Positions 20,240-30,881 of a DNA stretch of 60,000 nt are shown one piece after another. Made by a program: the position numbers and the translations under genes. The notes beneath the pieces are model-generated. The model had not been told where the DNA came from, ran no database searches, and worked only from the letters and a program-made list of their open reading frames with translations. Within the stretch, counting starts at the first letter, position 1. Every line of letters starts with the position of its first letter. The DNA comes from Strigamia acuminata (lineage: Eukaryota > Arthropoda > Chilopoda > Geophilomorpha > Linotaeniidae): positions 3,846,001-3,906,000 of the forward strand of contig OX442322.1 in the NCBI GenBank assembly GCA_949358305.1, given 5' to 3'.

Positions 20240-20607
20240 TGTTGAAATATAGTATGTCGCCACTTATGTATATATGTTCATGTCATATTGTCAAGCAGTA
20301 ATGCTTTCTAATTGTTATGACCTTTCGTTTGTATTTACTTTTAGCTGCACGACTAATAGCAGCTTTGTTTACATTGTGTTTGCATTTGTAGCCATAAGGT
20401 GGCACTGTATACCGTGTGGCCAGTCATGTGACTTGAAGAATAAATCTCTCACTCTGTGTTCAGCTTCTAAGCAGCAACCAAGTTGTCTCTTTATTTCTGA
20501 TCTAAAGTTCTTCCAATTCCACTGCAAAACCACGGAATTATAAGTGGTTTCCAGCACAACTAAACATCTATTACCGGAGTTAGCCTTCCCGAAAGGGCCC
20601 TACAACA
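20240..20607 (+). repeat. Copia-C copy 1 3' LTR, 368 bp
   Basis: It begins TGTTGAAATATAG and ends GGCCCTACAACA, giving TGTTG/CAACA termini, directly after a purine-rich PPT. AATAAA is at 20439-20444. The central part resembles the 310-bp LTR of copy 2 (shared GGCCAGTCA.GTGACT and AATAAAT blocks). The 5' LTR is absent. Confidence 0.8.
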
Positions 20608-20722
20608 AGCAATAACATGATAGTAATAATACATATCCATTGAGAGCTGAGGAGGCCTGGTGTGTCGATAGGAAAGTGAGATCAAGCGATAACAGCATTT
20701 CAACTACAGACAATATAAACTT
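20608..20722 (-). repeat. LTR-like segment, left part (unknown family)
   Basis: Read on the minus strand, this is the continuation of 22810-22471, separated by a solo LTR. The join follows an AATAAA signal (TAAATAAAGTT), as expected for the downstream end of an LTR or of a transcript. No termini were identified. Confidence 0.35.
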
Positions 20723-22470
20723 TGTGACGGTGACGACCACAACTCCTATCGCATGATAGTACCGGGTATAAGTCGCGGGAAAATAGTGAATAATACGAGA
20801 TAAAATAAAGACAACAAATTTCTCAAAACACTACATTTATTGTTGTCAAACAATATAATTGATACTAAATTATACAATATCCAATGCCGACATTTGGCAA
20901 GTTAATTATTGAATTAAACTATACAGTAAAATGGCCAAATGGCCCTAAAATAATAACATTACGGTTATTGGTGATCCTGGGTTTGGGAACGGCAAGACGC
21001 CCGCTCGACCGAGGTAAAGATGTCGTCTATACGTAGCCGGGCTGGCTGTGTCCTCGCGGTTTCCGTCGGCGCTTCGTAATCGTGGAACTGGTTCGTGTAA
21101 TGTAATGCATCGTGGGTTTGACCCGAGAGGTGCGGTTGACTCATGTGCACCGCCACAACTAGGGTTGGACATTGGTAATGAATAAATGAAGTCATTTATT
21201 CACCAATGTTCCGATCACGAATTATATTTAATTTGTGTTGTTGTGAGTTAAACATTTTAACTGCTTTGATTTAATAAATTGTATTCAATTTATTCGTTCG
21301 AATTTATTCGTTATAATTCAAACAAGTCTCGTGACTTTATTTGGGTTGTTAACTTGACTTCAAGTTGAACAATTGAGTTTATTATTAGCTGTCAAATATA
21401 CTAAAGGTTTTAGTCGTTGCAACACACAATTGCCGTCAAAGTTCACCTTGCCGAGCAGAACCGTATCGCGCGTGCCCTAAGTAACAGTGCGGTGAGAGAC
21501 GGCACTGGTACTCAGGGGGGTATAGCCCGCAGTTCTGCACAACAGAATTAACCACACGAAGTACTACTCATAAGTAGACTGCTTTGGCACCATTACCGAA
21601 GGGACGTGCGTTCTCAAACACTTGGTGCTACTGGCGGTAACTACACGTGTGCAGACTGTGTTGGCACCAACAGGTGATGGAGTCAGTCTCTTTCAGTAAC
21701 AGTGCTACTGACGGTTACTAAATACTTTGGTACCGCACATGGCTCTATTGTCCGACCACAAGAATACTTATGCGAAAGGCTTTCTCCTTGGCAAGACCGT
21801 TTGACGGAAACATTAGTAGTCCGAACTTCGCCTTCAATTGACGGGGGTTGCATAGTTCAGTAGAACCATGCTAGAGTTGTAAAGGGACGGTTATTTGACA
21901 TGAAACATGAACAAATAACCAAACAAACAATATATCTTTTCCAGTTCACAACTAACTAACTTCCTGTTGTCAGGGAGTTTTATACTTGGTGGGATTAAGT
22001 TCCACCAATCTCGTATCACAGGAAGTGGATACGGAGATACAACTTCAGATTATGCTAATCCTTTAGCAAAACCGGATCTGGATACTAAGGACCGGAAATG
22101 GATACCGGGGACACATTCCCAAGTCACATGTTAATCTTTTAATCCGCATGGCCACATTTCCAAGAATATGACCAATTCTTTCTTCCAAATTATTTAATCT
22201 AATAATATAACTTTATATTATTGTTAATTTAAATAATTTACGTGAATATATTAAATACTTATTTAATATATTGCTTGTTATTCATTTATTTCTGCATTTC
22301 GAATTTACCGCTGATTTGCGATAACGCCATCTAGTGGCAACATTGCGCATTGACGAATGCGGTTTTAGCAGACGAATCTCTGTAACTTTGGCCGTGATAC
22401 TTTGATATCACGTGGAAAGGATTGTTTATTCTTATTAATAAAACATCTTAGCTTCTGAAACATCATAAAT
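20723..22470 (-). repeat. Solo LTR related to Gypsy-A, about 1.75 kb
   Basis: On the minus strand it starts ATTTATGATGTTTC and ends GTCACCGTCACA, aligning along its length with the Gypsy-A LTR but clearly diverged. It keeps the CTCF-like site, three TTCCGG-type motifs, TATAAAA (21984-21978), the start of the small ORF (21853), and the last 25 nt. AACTT flanks both sides (20718-20722 and 22471-22475), a 5-bp TSD. No internal region is attached, so it arose by LTR-LTR recombination. Confidence 0.85.
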
Positions 22471-22810
22471 AACTTTATTTAGGAGTTACATTGGTTTAAC
22501 AGCAAATACAGCTAAAATACCACCATAATGGCGCAATAGCGCCTTCTGGTGGAAAATCAGGCATTTATAGCCCTTTTATTTCGTCACAACTTGTTCAGAA
22601 TCAAGCCAGTAGATTGCGCTGGTAAAAACCAGAGCTTGTATAGTTCTAGAGAACAATCAGATTGGCGACAGCCAATCAGGTGCCTGAATCGCCAGATTCG
22701 TGGATCACTAGTTCGGACCTAATATTGAACTGGGTCCAGAAGAGTCCGATTGTTTCTCTTCAAAAGGGTAAGTAAAGTGTGATATTGATTCGATTACCTG
22801 GTTACCTGGT
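22471..22810 (-). repeat. LTR-like segment, right part (unknown family)
   Basis: Minus strand: CTATAAATGCC (TATA-like) about 100 nt before TAAATAAAGTT, the promoter and poly(A) arrangement of an LTR. A hairpin (CCACCA..GGCGC/GCGCC..TGGTGG, 22520-22552) lies between. Neither end could be fixed. It joins Gypsy-D RNase H near 22810 without a visible boundary. Confidence 0.35.
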
Positions 22811-22814
22811 TATA

Positions 22815-25106
22815 TTTTCCAAGGCGATATGTTATGGTTATATCGCACGCCATGAGTTCAAGCTGCCATCTGGCGAGTCGACCGGATGGCTCTTTCAGTT
22901 TCATCAGCCAACTTAGCGCCTGGTGATCCGTTTGCACCTCGAAATTCGTGTACTCCAAGTAGTCGCAGAATTTTCAAACTGCCCAGATTACGGCCAAGCA
23001 TTCTAGCTCTGTGGCTGTGTAATTCTTCTCGGCTCCCTGTATTTTTCGACTGATAAACATACAGGAGACTTCTTGCTCGACGCCGTTATACACGTGCTTT
23101 TGCAAGAGGGCGGCTCCCAATCCGATTTGGCTGGCGTCGGTATGCAGCACGAACGGTCGATTTAAATCGGGTAGTGGCATTTTTTTGACGTCAGCCAACA
23201 TTTGTTTGATGGCTTTGAAGGCGGCTTCGCATGGAACCGTCCATTCGAACTCGCGGTCAGTTTGTAAGAGGTCCGTTACGGGCGCGGCTACTTCTGCCAG
23301 ATTTGGGAGCAGTCTGCTGAAGAAGTTTATCATCCCCATGAATCGTTGGACGCCCTTGATGTCCTCGGGCGCTGGAAATCCATTTATTGCTTGGACTTTC
23401 TCGGAATCAATGGCGATCCTTTCGATTCCGATGCGGTATCCAAGGAAGGCGAGTTCTTTCCGGCAGAACTTGCTCTTTCCGGGGTGGACGTGGAGTCCAG
23501 CTTTGGCCAAACGGGAGACCACTCTGTCGATGTGTTCTACATGTTCCTCGAAAGTATCCGACGCGATAATGATATCGTCAAGGTATGCCCACACGAAATC
23601 GTTTAGCATATCCCCGAGGACACTCTCGATTAGTTTCTGGAACGTGCTTGGCGAGTTTACTAGCCCGAATGGCATCACGTTAAACATGAGCCGTCCTATG
23701 GGCGAGTAGAACGCTGTTTTGAGCTTGTCCTACGGTCTGAGTTCGACCTGCCAATACCCTTTTGACAGGTCCATTGTGGTTACCCAGTTGAACGGGGCCA
23801 ATTCTTGCAGGATGGCCTCGATGGAGGACATTTGTATCGGGTCGATCACTGTGATGGCGTTTAGTCCAAGTTGGAATACTTTGTCGTGGGACGGCAGCAT
23901 CAGAAAGGGGTGAGAGAGGTTCCCTCTCTTCCAGTCGATTACAATGTTTACTACGCCCTTTGGCTTTACGTAGCCATTGGCCGTGAGTAGTTCCACATTT
24001 TCATTTACTTTCATCACTTTCTTTTCGATGTCTAGACTTTCCACTAGGTCTTCGGATATGAAGGAACGATCCGCGCCAGAATCCAGCAATCCCAGTAGTT
24101 TCTGGTTTTCAATGGTCACCGGCAACATGCACAGTGTTTCGCAGTGGGTTTTTGAGAGGTTGCAGTGAAACGCGCGTAGTCTTTGGGGTTCGACTTCCAG
24201 GTCGAACGGGAGGTCTGTCCAGCCTGGGTCAGACTTTGTTTCGGTTTTCACTTGCATACTTCTCAAGATCACTGCGTCCCCTTTTTCCGGGGTAGACTGC
24301 ACTCGATCTTTGATTTGTGCGTCAGCTATGGCATGACCTGCGGGTCCAGTGTGGATCTTCTTTTTCTTTTTTATTTCCTCGGCTTTCGCAGACGAAGTCG
24401 AATCTATTTCTTCGACGACGCTTGCGCTTGGCAGTTTTTTGCCAGGTTGATATTTAGTTCAGCCATCCTTTTCATCATCTCTTGCTCGGTAATTTTCTTT
24501 TTGGCCGTCTTTTCGCATTTATCATTATAGTGGCCGTATTCGCCGCAGCCGTAACACTTGATGTTACTTTTGTCTCCCGTGGGTGTGAAGCCTGGTTTTT
24601 TGGGGACAAACGGCGTCAGGAACCGCCTCTTTAATCCTGGCGTCCCTTTTTCTTTCGTTGGTCGAGCGTGAGCCCTGAATTGGGTGATGGCTAGCGCTCG
24701 GTGCGCATGATGAAGGTACGGGCCTTGATCGTCGCATCCCGTCGACAAGTTCTCGAGGTGCTCTTGTAGTGCTTCCTCGTCGCTTGATTCTGCTTCTGGC
24801 CCGGCCGTGACCGTGGGAGGTGATGGCTCTCTGACTTTCTCCTGTGAGTTGGAGTCCGTTGTGGTCACCTGCATGGCCGTAGTTGTTGGGGCTTTCTTTG
24901 AGGCGGCAATCGGGTTGCTTGGGAGCGTCACACCAATTTTTGGTGCTAACGTCCGTCCCAAGGACGCCTCAGTGAGGCTCATTATACCGCTGAGGTATTC
25001 GCTCAGCCTCATCAGCTTCTCGGAAGCTTTGTGGCGTTCGGCGCTGGTTATTAGCCGTTTTTCGTGGGCCTCGGCCTCCTCGAGTGGCAGTGAGGCGTAG
25101 TACCGC
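22815..25106 (-). pseudogene. Gypsy-D Gag end, protease, RT, partial RNase H
   Basis: Right to left: gag C-terminus with zinc knuckle CYGCGEYGHYNDKC (near 24530), protease with LLDSGADRSFIS (near 24095), then RT. The RT fingers are deleted: protease sequence passes directly into VIDPIQMSSIEAILQELA and the MDLSKGYWQ block. A stop lies at about 23730. RT resumes with FNVMPFGLVNSPSTF and an intact YLDD (WAYLDDIIIAS). RNase H begins TDASQIGLGAALLQ, has a TGA at 22972-22974, continues to ARWQLELM and is lost by 22815. No integrase is found. Confidence 0.88.
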
Positions 25107-25111
25107 TGTTC

Positions 25112-25421
25112 TGTTAATTTGTGGCATAGAGTTGTTCATATTGTGTAAAATTAGCAATGGTGTGGAAAAACATCTATTGTGAAAGAAATGCAGGCCATCA
25201 TTACTTGTCTAAGGCTGAGCAGCAAGTGATATTTATTATCCAGTCATGTGACTGGCCAAACATAAACAACGCCCCCTTTGGGCAGAACATACAGACCGCA
25301 TGTAAACAAATACTGCAGCCAGCCGTGCAGGTTATTCATTACACTAATAATAGAATATATACAATGCAACAAATGTCATCGCTTGATAACATGATATAAC
25401 AGAATACACCAAATCGTAACA
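25112..25421 (-). repeat. Copia-C copy 2 3' LTR, 310 bp
   Basis: Minus strand TGTTACGATTTGG...CCACAAATTAACA. It matches 30567-30876 except at about two positions (near 25144 and 25331). A frame of 80 codons present in both LTRs is not considered a gene. Confidence 0.96.
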
Positions 25422-25435
25422 TTCGGCCCCCTCGT
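25422..25435 (-). promoter_or_regulatory. Copia-C copy 2 polypurine tract
   Basis: Minus strand ACGAGGGGGCCGAA directly abuts the 3' LTR start TGTTACG. Confidence 0.8.
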
Positions 25436-25439
25436 ATTA

Positions 25440-27269
25440 TCAAGCACTTAGTACATCGAGATTAATTAAAAAACGATTACAAAACTGGACTTAGTCTGTC
25501 TTATCGACGGACTTGGTAAATATATCAGCGAAATTTGACTTTGTCCCCACGTGTAACACTTGAAGATTGTCCCTTTTCACGAGTTCTCGTATGAAATGGT
25601 ATCTGACATCGATATGTTTTGTTTTTCTATTCTCGATGTTCGACTTTGTAAAATCTACCGTAGAGATGTTATCACAAAGTACTCGGTGATAAAATCAATT
25701 TGCTAAATCCGGGACTATCTCGTATAACACTCGGACGATACATATGTAGTCTTTCACTGTCTCTGTGAGAGCTACATATTCTGCCTCCATAGTGGACAAC
25801 GTCACGTTGCGCTGTTTGAATAATCTCCAGAAAATTGGCGAATTCCCCAATGTTATGAGTGTTCCGCCAACTGAAATTCTATCGTCTCGGTTGTTGGCGT
25901 AATCAGAGTCACTGTAGCCAATGACTTCAATACGGTTGTTAGGAAATAACATAAGTCCATAGTTCTTCGTCGTTCTTAAGTAGCTAAGCAAATCCAACAA
26001 AGCAAGCCAGTGATCCCATCCTGGGTTGGATTGAAACTGACTTAAGATGTTGATCGCATAAGTCATATCTGGCCTGGTCCTTGATCCGATAAATGCGAGT
26101 GATCCAAGGAGATTTTGATAAGGGATCTTCTCCATGACTTTGAAATCTTCAATGGTGCTCGGACATTGCTTCTTGGTGAGGATCGTTGATTTGACCATTG
26201 GTTGTGATCTGATTTTTACTGATTCCAGATGATTTTGGAATCTCTGCAGCACCTTGTTAATGTATGATCTTTGGTGCAAGATCATTTGCTGTCGATGCGC
26301 GTAGAACTCGACTCCTAACAATTTCTTAGTCTGTCCAAGTATCACGAGGTCAAACTGCGTTTTGACCATGTTGAGAACATTCATCGCGTCTTCTTGTCGC
26401 TTGCCGAAAAATACGATATCGTCAACGTACACTATCAAATACGCAACGTTTTCAAACTTATACACGCATTTGCACCAGTTCACGTGTTGTAAGCCAAGTC
26501 TGAGTAAAGTCTCCTCAAGTTCAATACCCCACTCTCTTCCCGACTGATGCAAACCGTGAATTGCTCGCAGTAACTTGCAGACGTAATTTTCCTTGCCGTG
26601 ATGTACGAATCCTTTGGGTTGTCGCATATAGACTGTCTTGTGCAACTTTGCGTATAAGTATGCGCACTTGACATCAGCTTGAATATATGCCCATCCCAGC
26701 ATGCAAACGAGGAGTGTGAACATAAAGCGCACAATGGAAAAGTCCACAACAGGTGAGAAGGTTTCCTCGTAGGATTCACCATAGACTTGTGAAAAGCCCT
26801 GCGCTACGAGTCTGGCCTTATACCGCGCAACTTCTCCTTTGTCATCTTGTTTGACTGTGTAGATCCATTTGCATCCAATGATCTTTGTGTCGGGCGGTGG
26901 TGGAACCAGCTCCCACACTTCGCGCTCGTGCACAGTGTCGATTTCATCACACATTGCCTGGCTCTATTCCTCCTTTTCGGGCAGATTGACTATTTGTTCG
27001 AAGCGTGTAGGTATGCAGACTTCAAGATGATTCGCTTCAAAATCAAAAGTCAATTCATCAAAAATGCTCAAGTCGAAATCGTCTTGTGTCACATTTGATT
27101 CGGATTGCTTCTTCTTCCTCTTATCTTCGAAAAGGTGTTCGGGGGCTTGAAGATTGTGATCCCCACAATAACGTCTCACTTCCGGTATGGACCGCAATTT
27201 TGGCTTATCGTGCCCCTCAATCGTGTACTCGAAGTCCGTTTGTCCAGTTGGCCTTGTCTTTTCGGTCTT
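25440..27269 (-). pseudogene. Copia-C copy 2 RT-RNase H
   Basis: RVT_2-type reverse transcriptase with KWIYTVKQDDKGEVARYKAR, FSPVVDFSIVRF, GLHQSGREWG and an intact LIVYVDDIVFFGK (near 26410). RNase H has YSDSDYANNRDDR and STMEAEYVALTE. A stop (TAG) lies before SQAMCDEID near 26955, where Copia-C copy 1 has Trp. Another lies at 25695 before the last 80 residues, which remain recognisable (NRKTKHIDVRYHFIREL) to the true end at 25440. It would yield no full enzyme. Confidence 0.92.
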
Positions 27270-28660
27270 TTTTCAGACAAGCGGCGGTATGGTCCGCACT
27301 GGATTCAAAAGTGTTTGCCCGGGTTGTGGTAAAATGCCTGGAAGTTTCACTTCTGGCAATTTCTGCAATTTCTCGTTTGGTAGTCTAAATTTCAACTTGA
27401 CTTGAGATAATTCATCCTCCTCTTTCTTCTTAATTGGTTGCGGCGGAGGCAGCGGTGGTCTCACATCCTCATCAGAATAATATTGACGATCAGCATCATT
27501 GTCCATGTTTTCGTCCAAATTGTCAATGTATGATGTATATTTTTCCGGGAGGCCCAGCACGCCTTCAACTCCGCGCCTGCTTTCGACAAATTTGACATCG
27601 CTTGTCTCAATTACTTTTGAAAAGTCCGGCAACCAAATTCTGTAACCTTTGGTGATTCTGGAGTAGCCAAGCATAATCCCATTTAATCCTTTGTTGTCGA
27701 TTTTCCCATCTCTGACCTTTTTCTGCACAAAACACAAACTTCCGAACTTCCTCAAATGACGCAAAGATGGTTTCCGACCGTAGTAGAGTTCCATCGGCGT
27801 CTTTTCTGAGTTGAGCTTCGCAATTCGATTTCTCAAATAATTAAAGGTAAGGATGGCCTCGCCCCAGAATCTGTGTTCCAATTGTGCATCATAAATGAGA
27901 GCTCGCATCCCATTTGCCAAAGTTTGGTTAAGTCTTTCCGAAACTCCATTTTGGACAGGTGTGTACGCGTTTGTTCTTTCATGTGCAATTCCTTGGCCCT
28001 CGAGGTATTCTCCAAACTTGTTGGAACAAAACTCCATGCCATTGTCTGTCCGTATGGCTAAAACGGGCTTGCCAAGTAGCCGCTCAATCCGTTTTACGTG
28101 TTTTTGGAAAATGTCAAACACTTCGTCCTTCTTCTTCATGAGATATATGGTTGAATAACGGGAAAAATCGTCCGTTATTGTGAGAAAATATTGATTTCCC
28201 GACAGCGTTTCCGTGTTAAATGCTCCGCATACGTCCATGTGCAGAAGTTGGAGCGGTTCCCTCGACCTAATGCCCGGTATGGACTTGTGCGAAACCGCTT
28301 TCTTCTTCGCCAAGCTGCAGACATCACACTGCGTGATGGGAACATCTAGTAATGGCAAGCCAATTACAGCTTCGCTCCTGCTCATTCCCTGCACACTTGG
28401 GAAATGAATGTGTCCCAAACGTTCGTGCCACAACCTCGCCTCTTCTGGATTCGACTTAGTTTTGCTTTTGTGAGGGAATTCCTGTTGTTTCTGCTCGTTC
28501 TTATCTTCGCCCACATTAGCTTTGTTCAATTCCTTTGCCTTTAGCTTCTCAAAATCGGGCTTCTGGTCGCTGAGCTTGATGTAGTACAATCTATCTTTCT
28601 TGACCCCTTCCATCAACTGTCTTCTCCATTGCGGGTCGTATATCTTCACCAAGCCTGCGC
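27270..28660 (-). pseudogene. Copia-C copy 2 integrase region
   Basis: Open frame of about 459 residues. A zinc-binding H/C module (LWHERLGHIHF ... CDVCSLAKKK) is followed by the integrase core with catalytic residues in LLHMDVCGAF, RTDNGMEF and QNGVSERLN. The GKPVLAIRTDN, KTPMELYYGRKPSLRHLRKFG and MLGYSRITKGYRIW blocks are typical of Copia integrase. The C-terminal linker is acidic and Pro-rich before RT. It is frameshifted relative to both the protease upstream (near 28655) and RT downstream. Confidence 0.92.
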
Positions 28661-29886
28661 CAACTGCGACCCTGCATCGTGCCTCGTCAGTAAATTCCTT
28701 CGTAGATCAGGCGCGTAGTACACTTTTTTCAGTGTTATGGGGATCGTTTCAATTCCGACCAAACACATGATACAAACATTTCCAACTCCTTGTATCTTGA
28801 TCAAAGTCTTCTTGTCGGCCTGACTAATTATCCCACTCATCTTTTTAAAATTGTGAAACTGATTTCTGTCTTTGCAGAAATGCCCAGTCGCTTCCGTATC
28901 ATAAATCCAACAGTTACTGGCTTCACTGCACTGGAGCATTTCCTGGTCGCTCAATTCGGTGAGAAAACCAACGTCCAACATGTTCAAATCCAGTTCTTCC
29001 ACGGTGTTCGATTTCATGTTGCTGTTCGGCGCCAATTGTAATTGCACCGTGCAATCTTTGGCCCAATGTCCGTGTTTATTGCAGCGGAAACACGGCCCCC
29101 GTCCCGTTGACCCATTTCCTCTGAAATTCGCATTTCTCCCACCTCTCCAATTTGATTTGTTGCCTCTTTCCAGTATAATTCGCTTTGTTGTTCGGATTAT
29201 TGCCCTGTTGCTGTTGGAACTTCGGCGAATTGTCATTGCTCTTTGTGTTTGAGGAATTCGGCCCTGTGCTGAATGCATCAATGATTGGTCCTTGTCCCGA
29301 ATCACGTCTTTGTTGTGCGAGTCGGCCTTCTTCTGCGACCAATTCGATTTCTACCTTCTCCAAGGTGAAATTGATGTCTTCCCATCTGTAAATCGCTTGA
29401 ACAATCGACTGGTATTCTTGGGGCAAGTATCTTATTAGTTGAATAGCCTGGTATAGATTGTCCAATTGATGCTTGACATCCGCTAGTTTCTTTGCTGCAT
29501 TCCGAATTCTCGCAGCAAAAACACCAATTGTTTCCGTCGTCGGGTCGTACTTGAGACTAAAAAATTCGTCGAGAAGACGTATTATTCTCGCCCTCGAGAC
29601 CGGTTCAAAGTTTGTTTTCAGCGTGTCCCACGCTTTCTTGGCGTCCTCGATTCCACTGAGTAGCTCGTGGTACTGCTCTTCAATCGAGTAATAGATGAGG
29701 CTAAAAGCTCGTCCCTTTCGCAACTTGTAATCCGAGCGATCATGCCAGGACGCTCCGGGTGCCAATGCCTCTTCGGTTCCGCCAGCAACCGTGATGCATG
29801 AAGAGAACCTTGATTTGTTGTTTCCAACTATCATAGTTGAGTCTGTTCAACAAGGTAATTTTGCGCTCGAATTTGTCCGAATCCAT
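28661..29886 (-). pseudogene. Copia-C copy 2 Gag and protease
   Basis: Gag starts at ATG 29886 (MDSDKFERKITLLNRLNY), the usual Copia opening. It shifts frame near 29790 and runs as a capsid-like domain (AWDTLKTNFEPVSRARIIRLL, GQGPIIDAF) to about 29080. A third frame holds the zinc knuckle CFRCNKHGHWAKDC (near 29090-29050) and the protease-like region NCWIYDTEATGHFC. There the expected D-S/T-G-A active-site motif reads DTEA, so catalysis is doubtful. At least two frameshifts inactivate it. Confidence 0.88.
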
Positions 29887-30546
29887 AATTGTCCTTTTGT
29901 TTTGAACTCGTTGAAAAATCACGCACTTTCAAATCTCACAAACACTTTCCTTACTGATAATCGCAACAAAGTGCAGTGTTGCGATGTTAGTACGCTCTTA
30001 TAAGTAAATTAGTACAAATTTCTATCACAACACTAAGCTAGTAACAGTATTAAATGATAATATTCGAAAATTTGCACGGAAATTGTTCATTAAATGTTGT
30101 TTTCCCCTCGTAACTCGTCCGCTCGTTTTTGCGTCGTTTCCAATCCTCGCAAATCGTTCACCAAAATGTTCGCCGTTTTCCAATTTGTTCCTCGACGATT
30201 TCAGTTCACACTTCACGTGTGGTTGGCTGGAACAGTCGCCGTCGTATCGGATACGTCTCTCCGCCACAAATATCGTCACGTTAACGACACGTATTGCACC
30301 TCGCAATACGGGAACAAATTTCTCAAAACGAAAACAAAAATTGTTTAAATAAAATGTTTTATAATTTCTCAAACCCCTTATTGTCCTCGTGTTGTATGAT
30401 AACTGGTTGCTGCTTTCCAAACTCAGATATCCCGGCATGAAGACAAACTGGTTACTTCACTCATGGGCGCCGCCATGTTGGATGAGGATGAAAACTTCTC
30501 TGCTGACCTCGAAATAACTTGCAAATCCATCTGAACGTTTTTCTAA
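29887..30546 (-). other. Copia-C copy 2 leader
   Basis: This 0.66-kb untranslated region lies between PBS and gag and has no supported gene. It contains ATG-poor, T-rich stretches on the plus strand and a CCATGTTGGATG block near 30474. Confidence 0.6.
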
Positions 30547-30554
30547 CGTTATGT

Positions 30555-30565
30555 GGCCCATAACC
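30555..30565 (-). promoter_or_regulatory. PBS, internal tRNA-iMet site (copia type)
   Basis: One nt after the 5' LTR, the minus strand reads GGTTATGGGCC, complementary to the anticodon region of initiator tRNA-Met. Drosophila copia is known to prime from a 5' half-molecule of this tRNA at this position. Confidence 0.65.
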
Positions 30566-30566
30566 T

Positions 30567-30876
30567 TGTTAATTTGTGGCATAGAGTTGTTCATATTGTT
30601 TAAAATTAGCAATGGTGTGGAAAAACATCTATTGTGAAAGAAATGCAGGCCATCATTACTTGTCTAAGGCTGAGCAGCAAGTGATATTTATTATCCAGTC
30701 ATGTGACTGGCCAAACATAAACAACGCCCCCTTTGGGCAGAACATACAGACCGCATGTAAACAAATACTGCAGCCAGCCGTGCAGGTAATTCATTACACT
30801 AATAATAGAATATATACAATGCAACAAATGTCATCGCTTGATAACATGATATAACAGAATACACCAAATCGTAACA
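30567..30876 (-). repeat. Copia-C copy 2 5' LTR, 310 bp
   Basis: Near-identical partner of 25112-25421, with TG...CA termini, followed by the TSD TGTTC. Confidence 0.96.
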
Positions 30877-30881
30877 TGTTC

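Larger units (their letters stand above)
17326..20607 (+). mobile_element. Copia-C copy 1, 3' half
   Basis: This is the RT-RNase H half of a Ty1/Copia element with PPT-like GAGGAGGCTGAT (20228-20239) and a 368-bp 3' LTR. Gag, protease, integrase and 5' LTR are missing; the element starts abruptly beside Gypsy-B. A DNA transposon (18097-19112) splits RT. The protein is very similar to Copia-C copy 2 (25112-30876). Confidence 0.88.
25112..30876 (-). mobile_element. Copia-C copy 2, complete element with TSD
   Basis: The 310-bp LTRs at both ends differ at only two positions seen by eye. The element is flanked by perfect 5-bp TSDs TGTTC (25107-25111 and 30877-30881). Between the LTRs are a PBS, leader, gag, protease, integrase, RT, RNase H and PPT in Ty1/Copia order (IN before RT). 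Stops and frameshifts disable it. The insertion splits Gypsy-D gag, whose frame continues on each side. Confidence 0.96.

Noticed and set aside
20240-20607. Same LTR family as the 310-bp Copia-C copy 2 LTR
   Set aside because: Only central blocks align; lengths and termini differ, so it is a related but distinct subfamily despite similar protein sequence.
25157-25399. 80-codon frame, repeated at 30612-30854
   Set aside because: It lies wholly in the two LTRs of Copia-C copy 2 and spans LTR regulatory sequence antisense to the element; duplication is explained by the LTRs.
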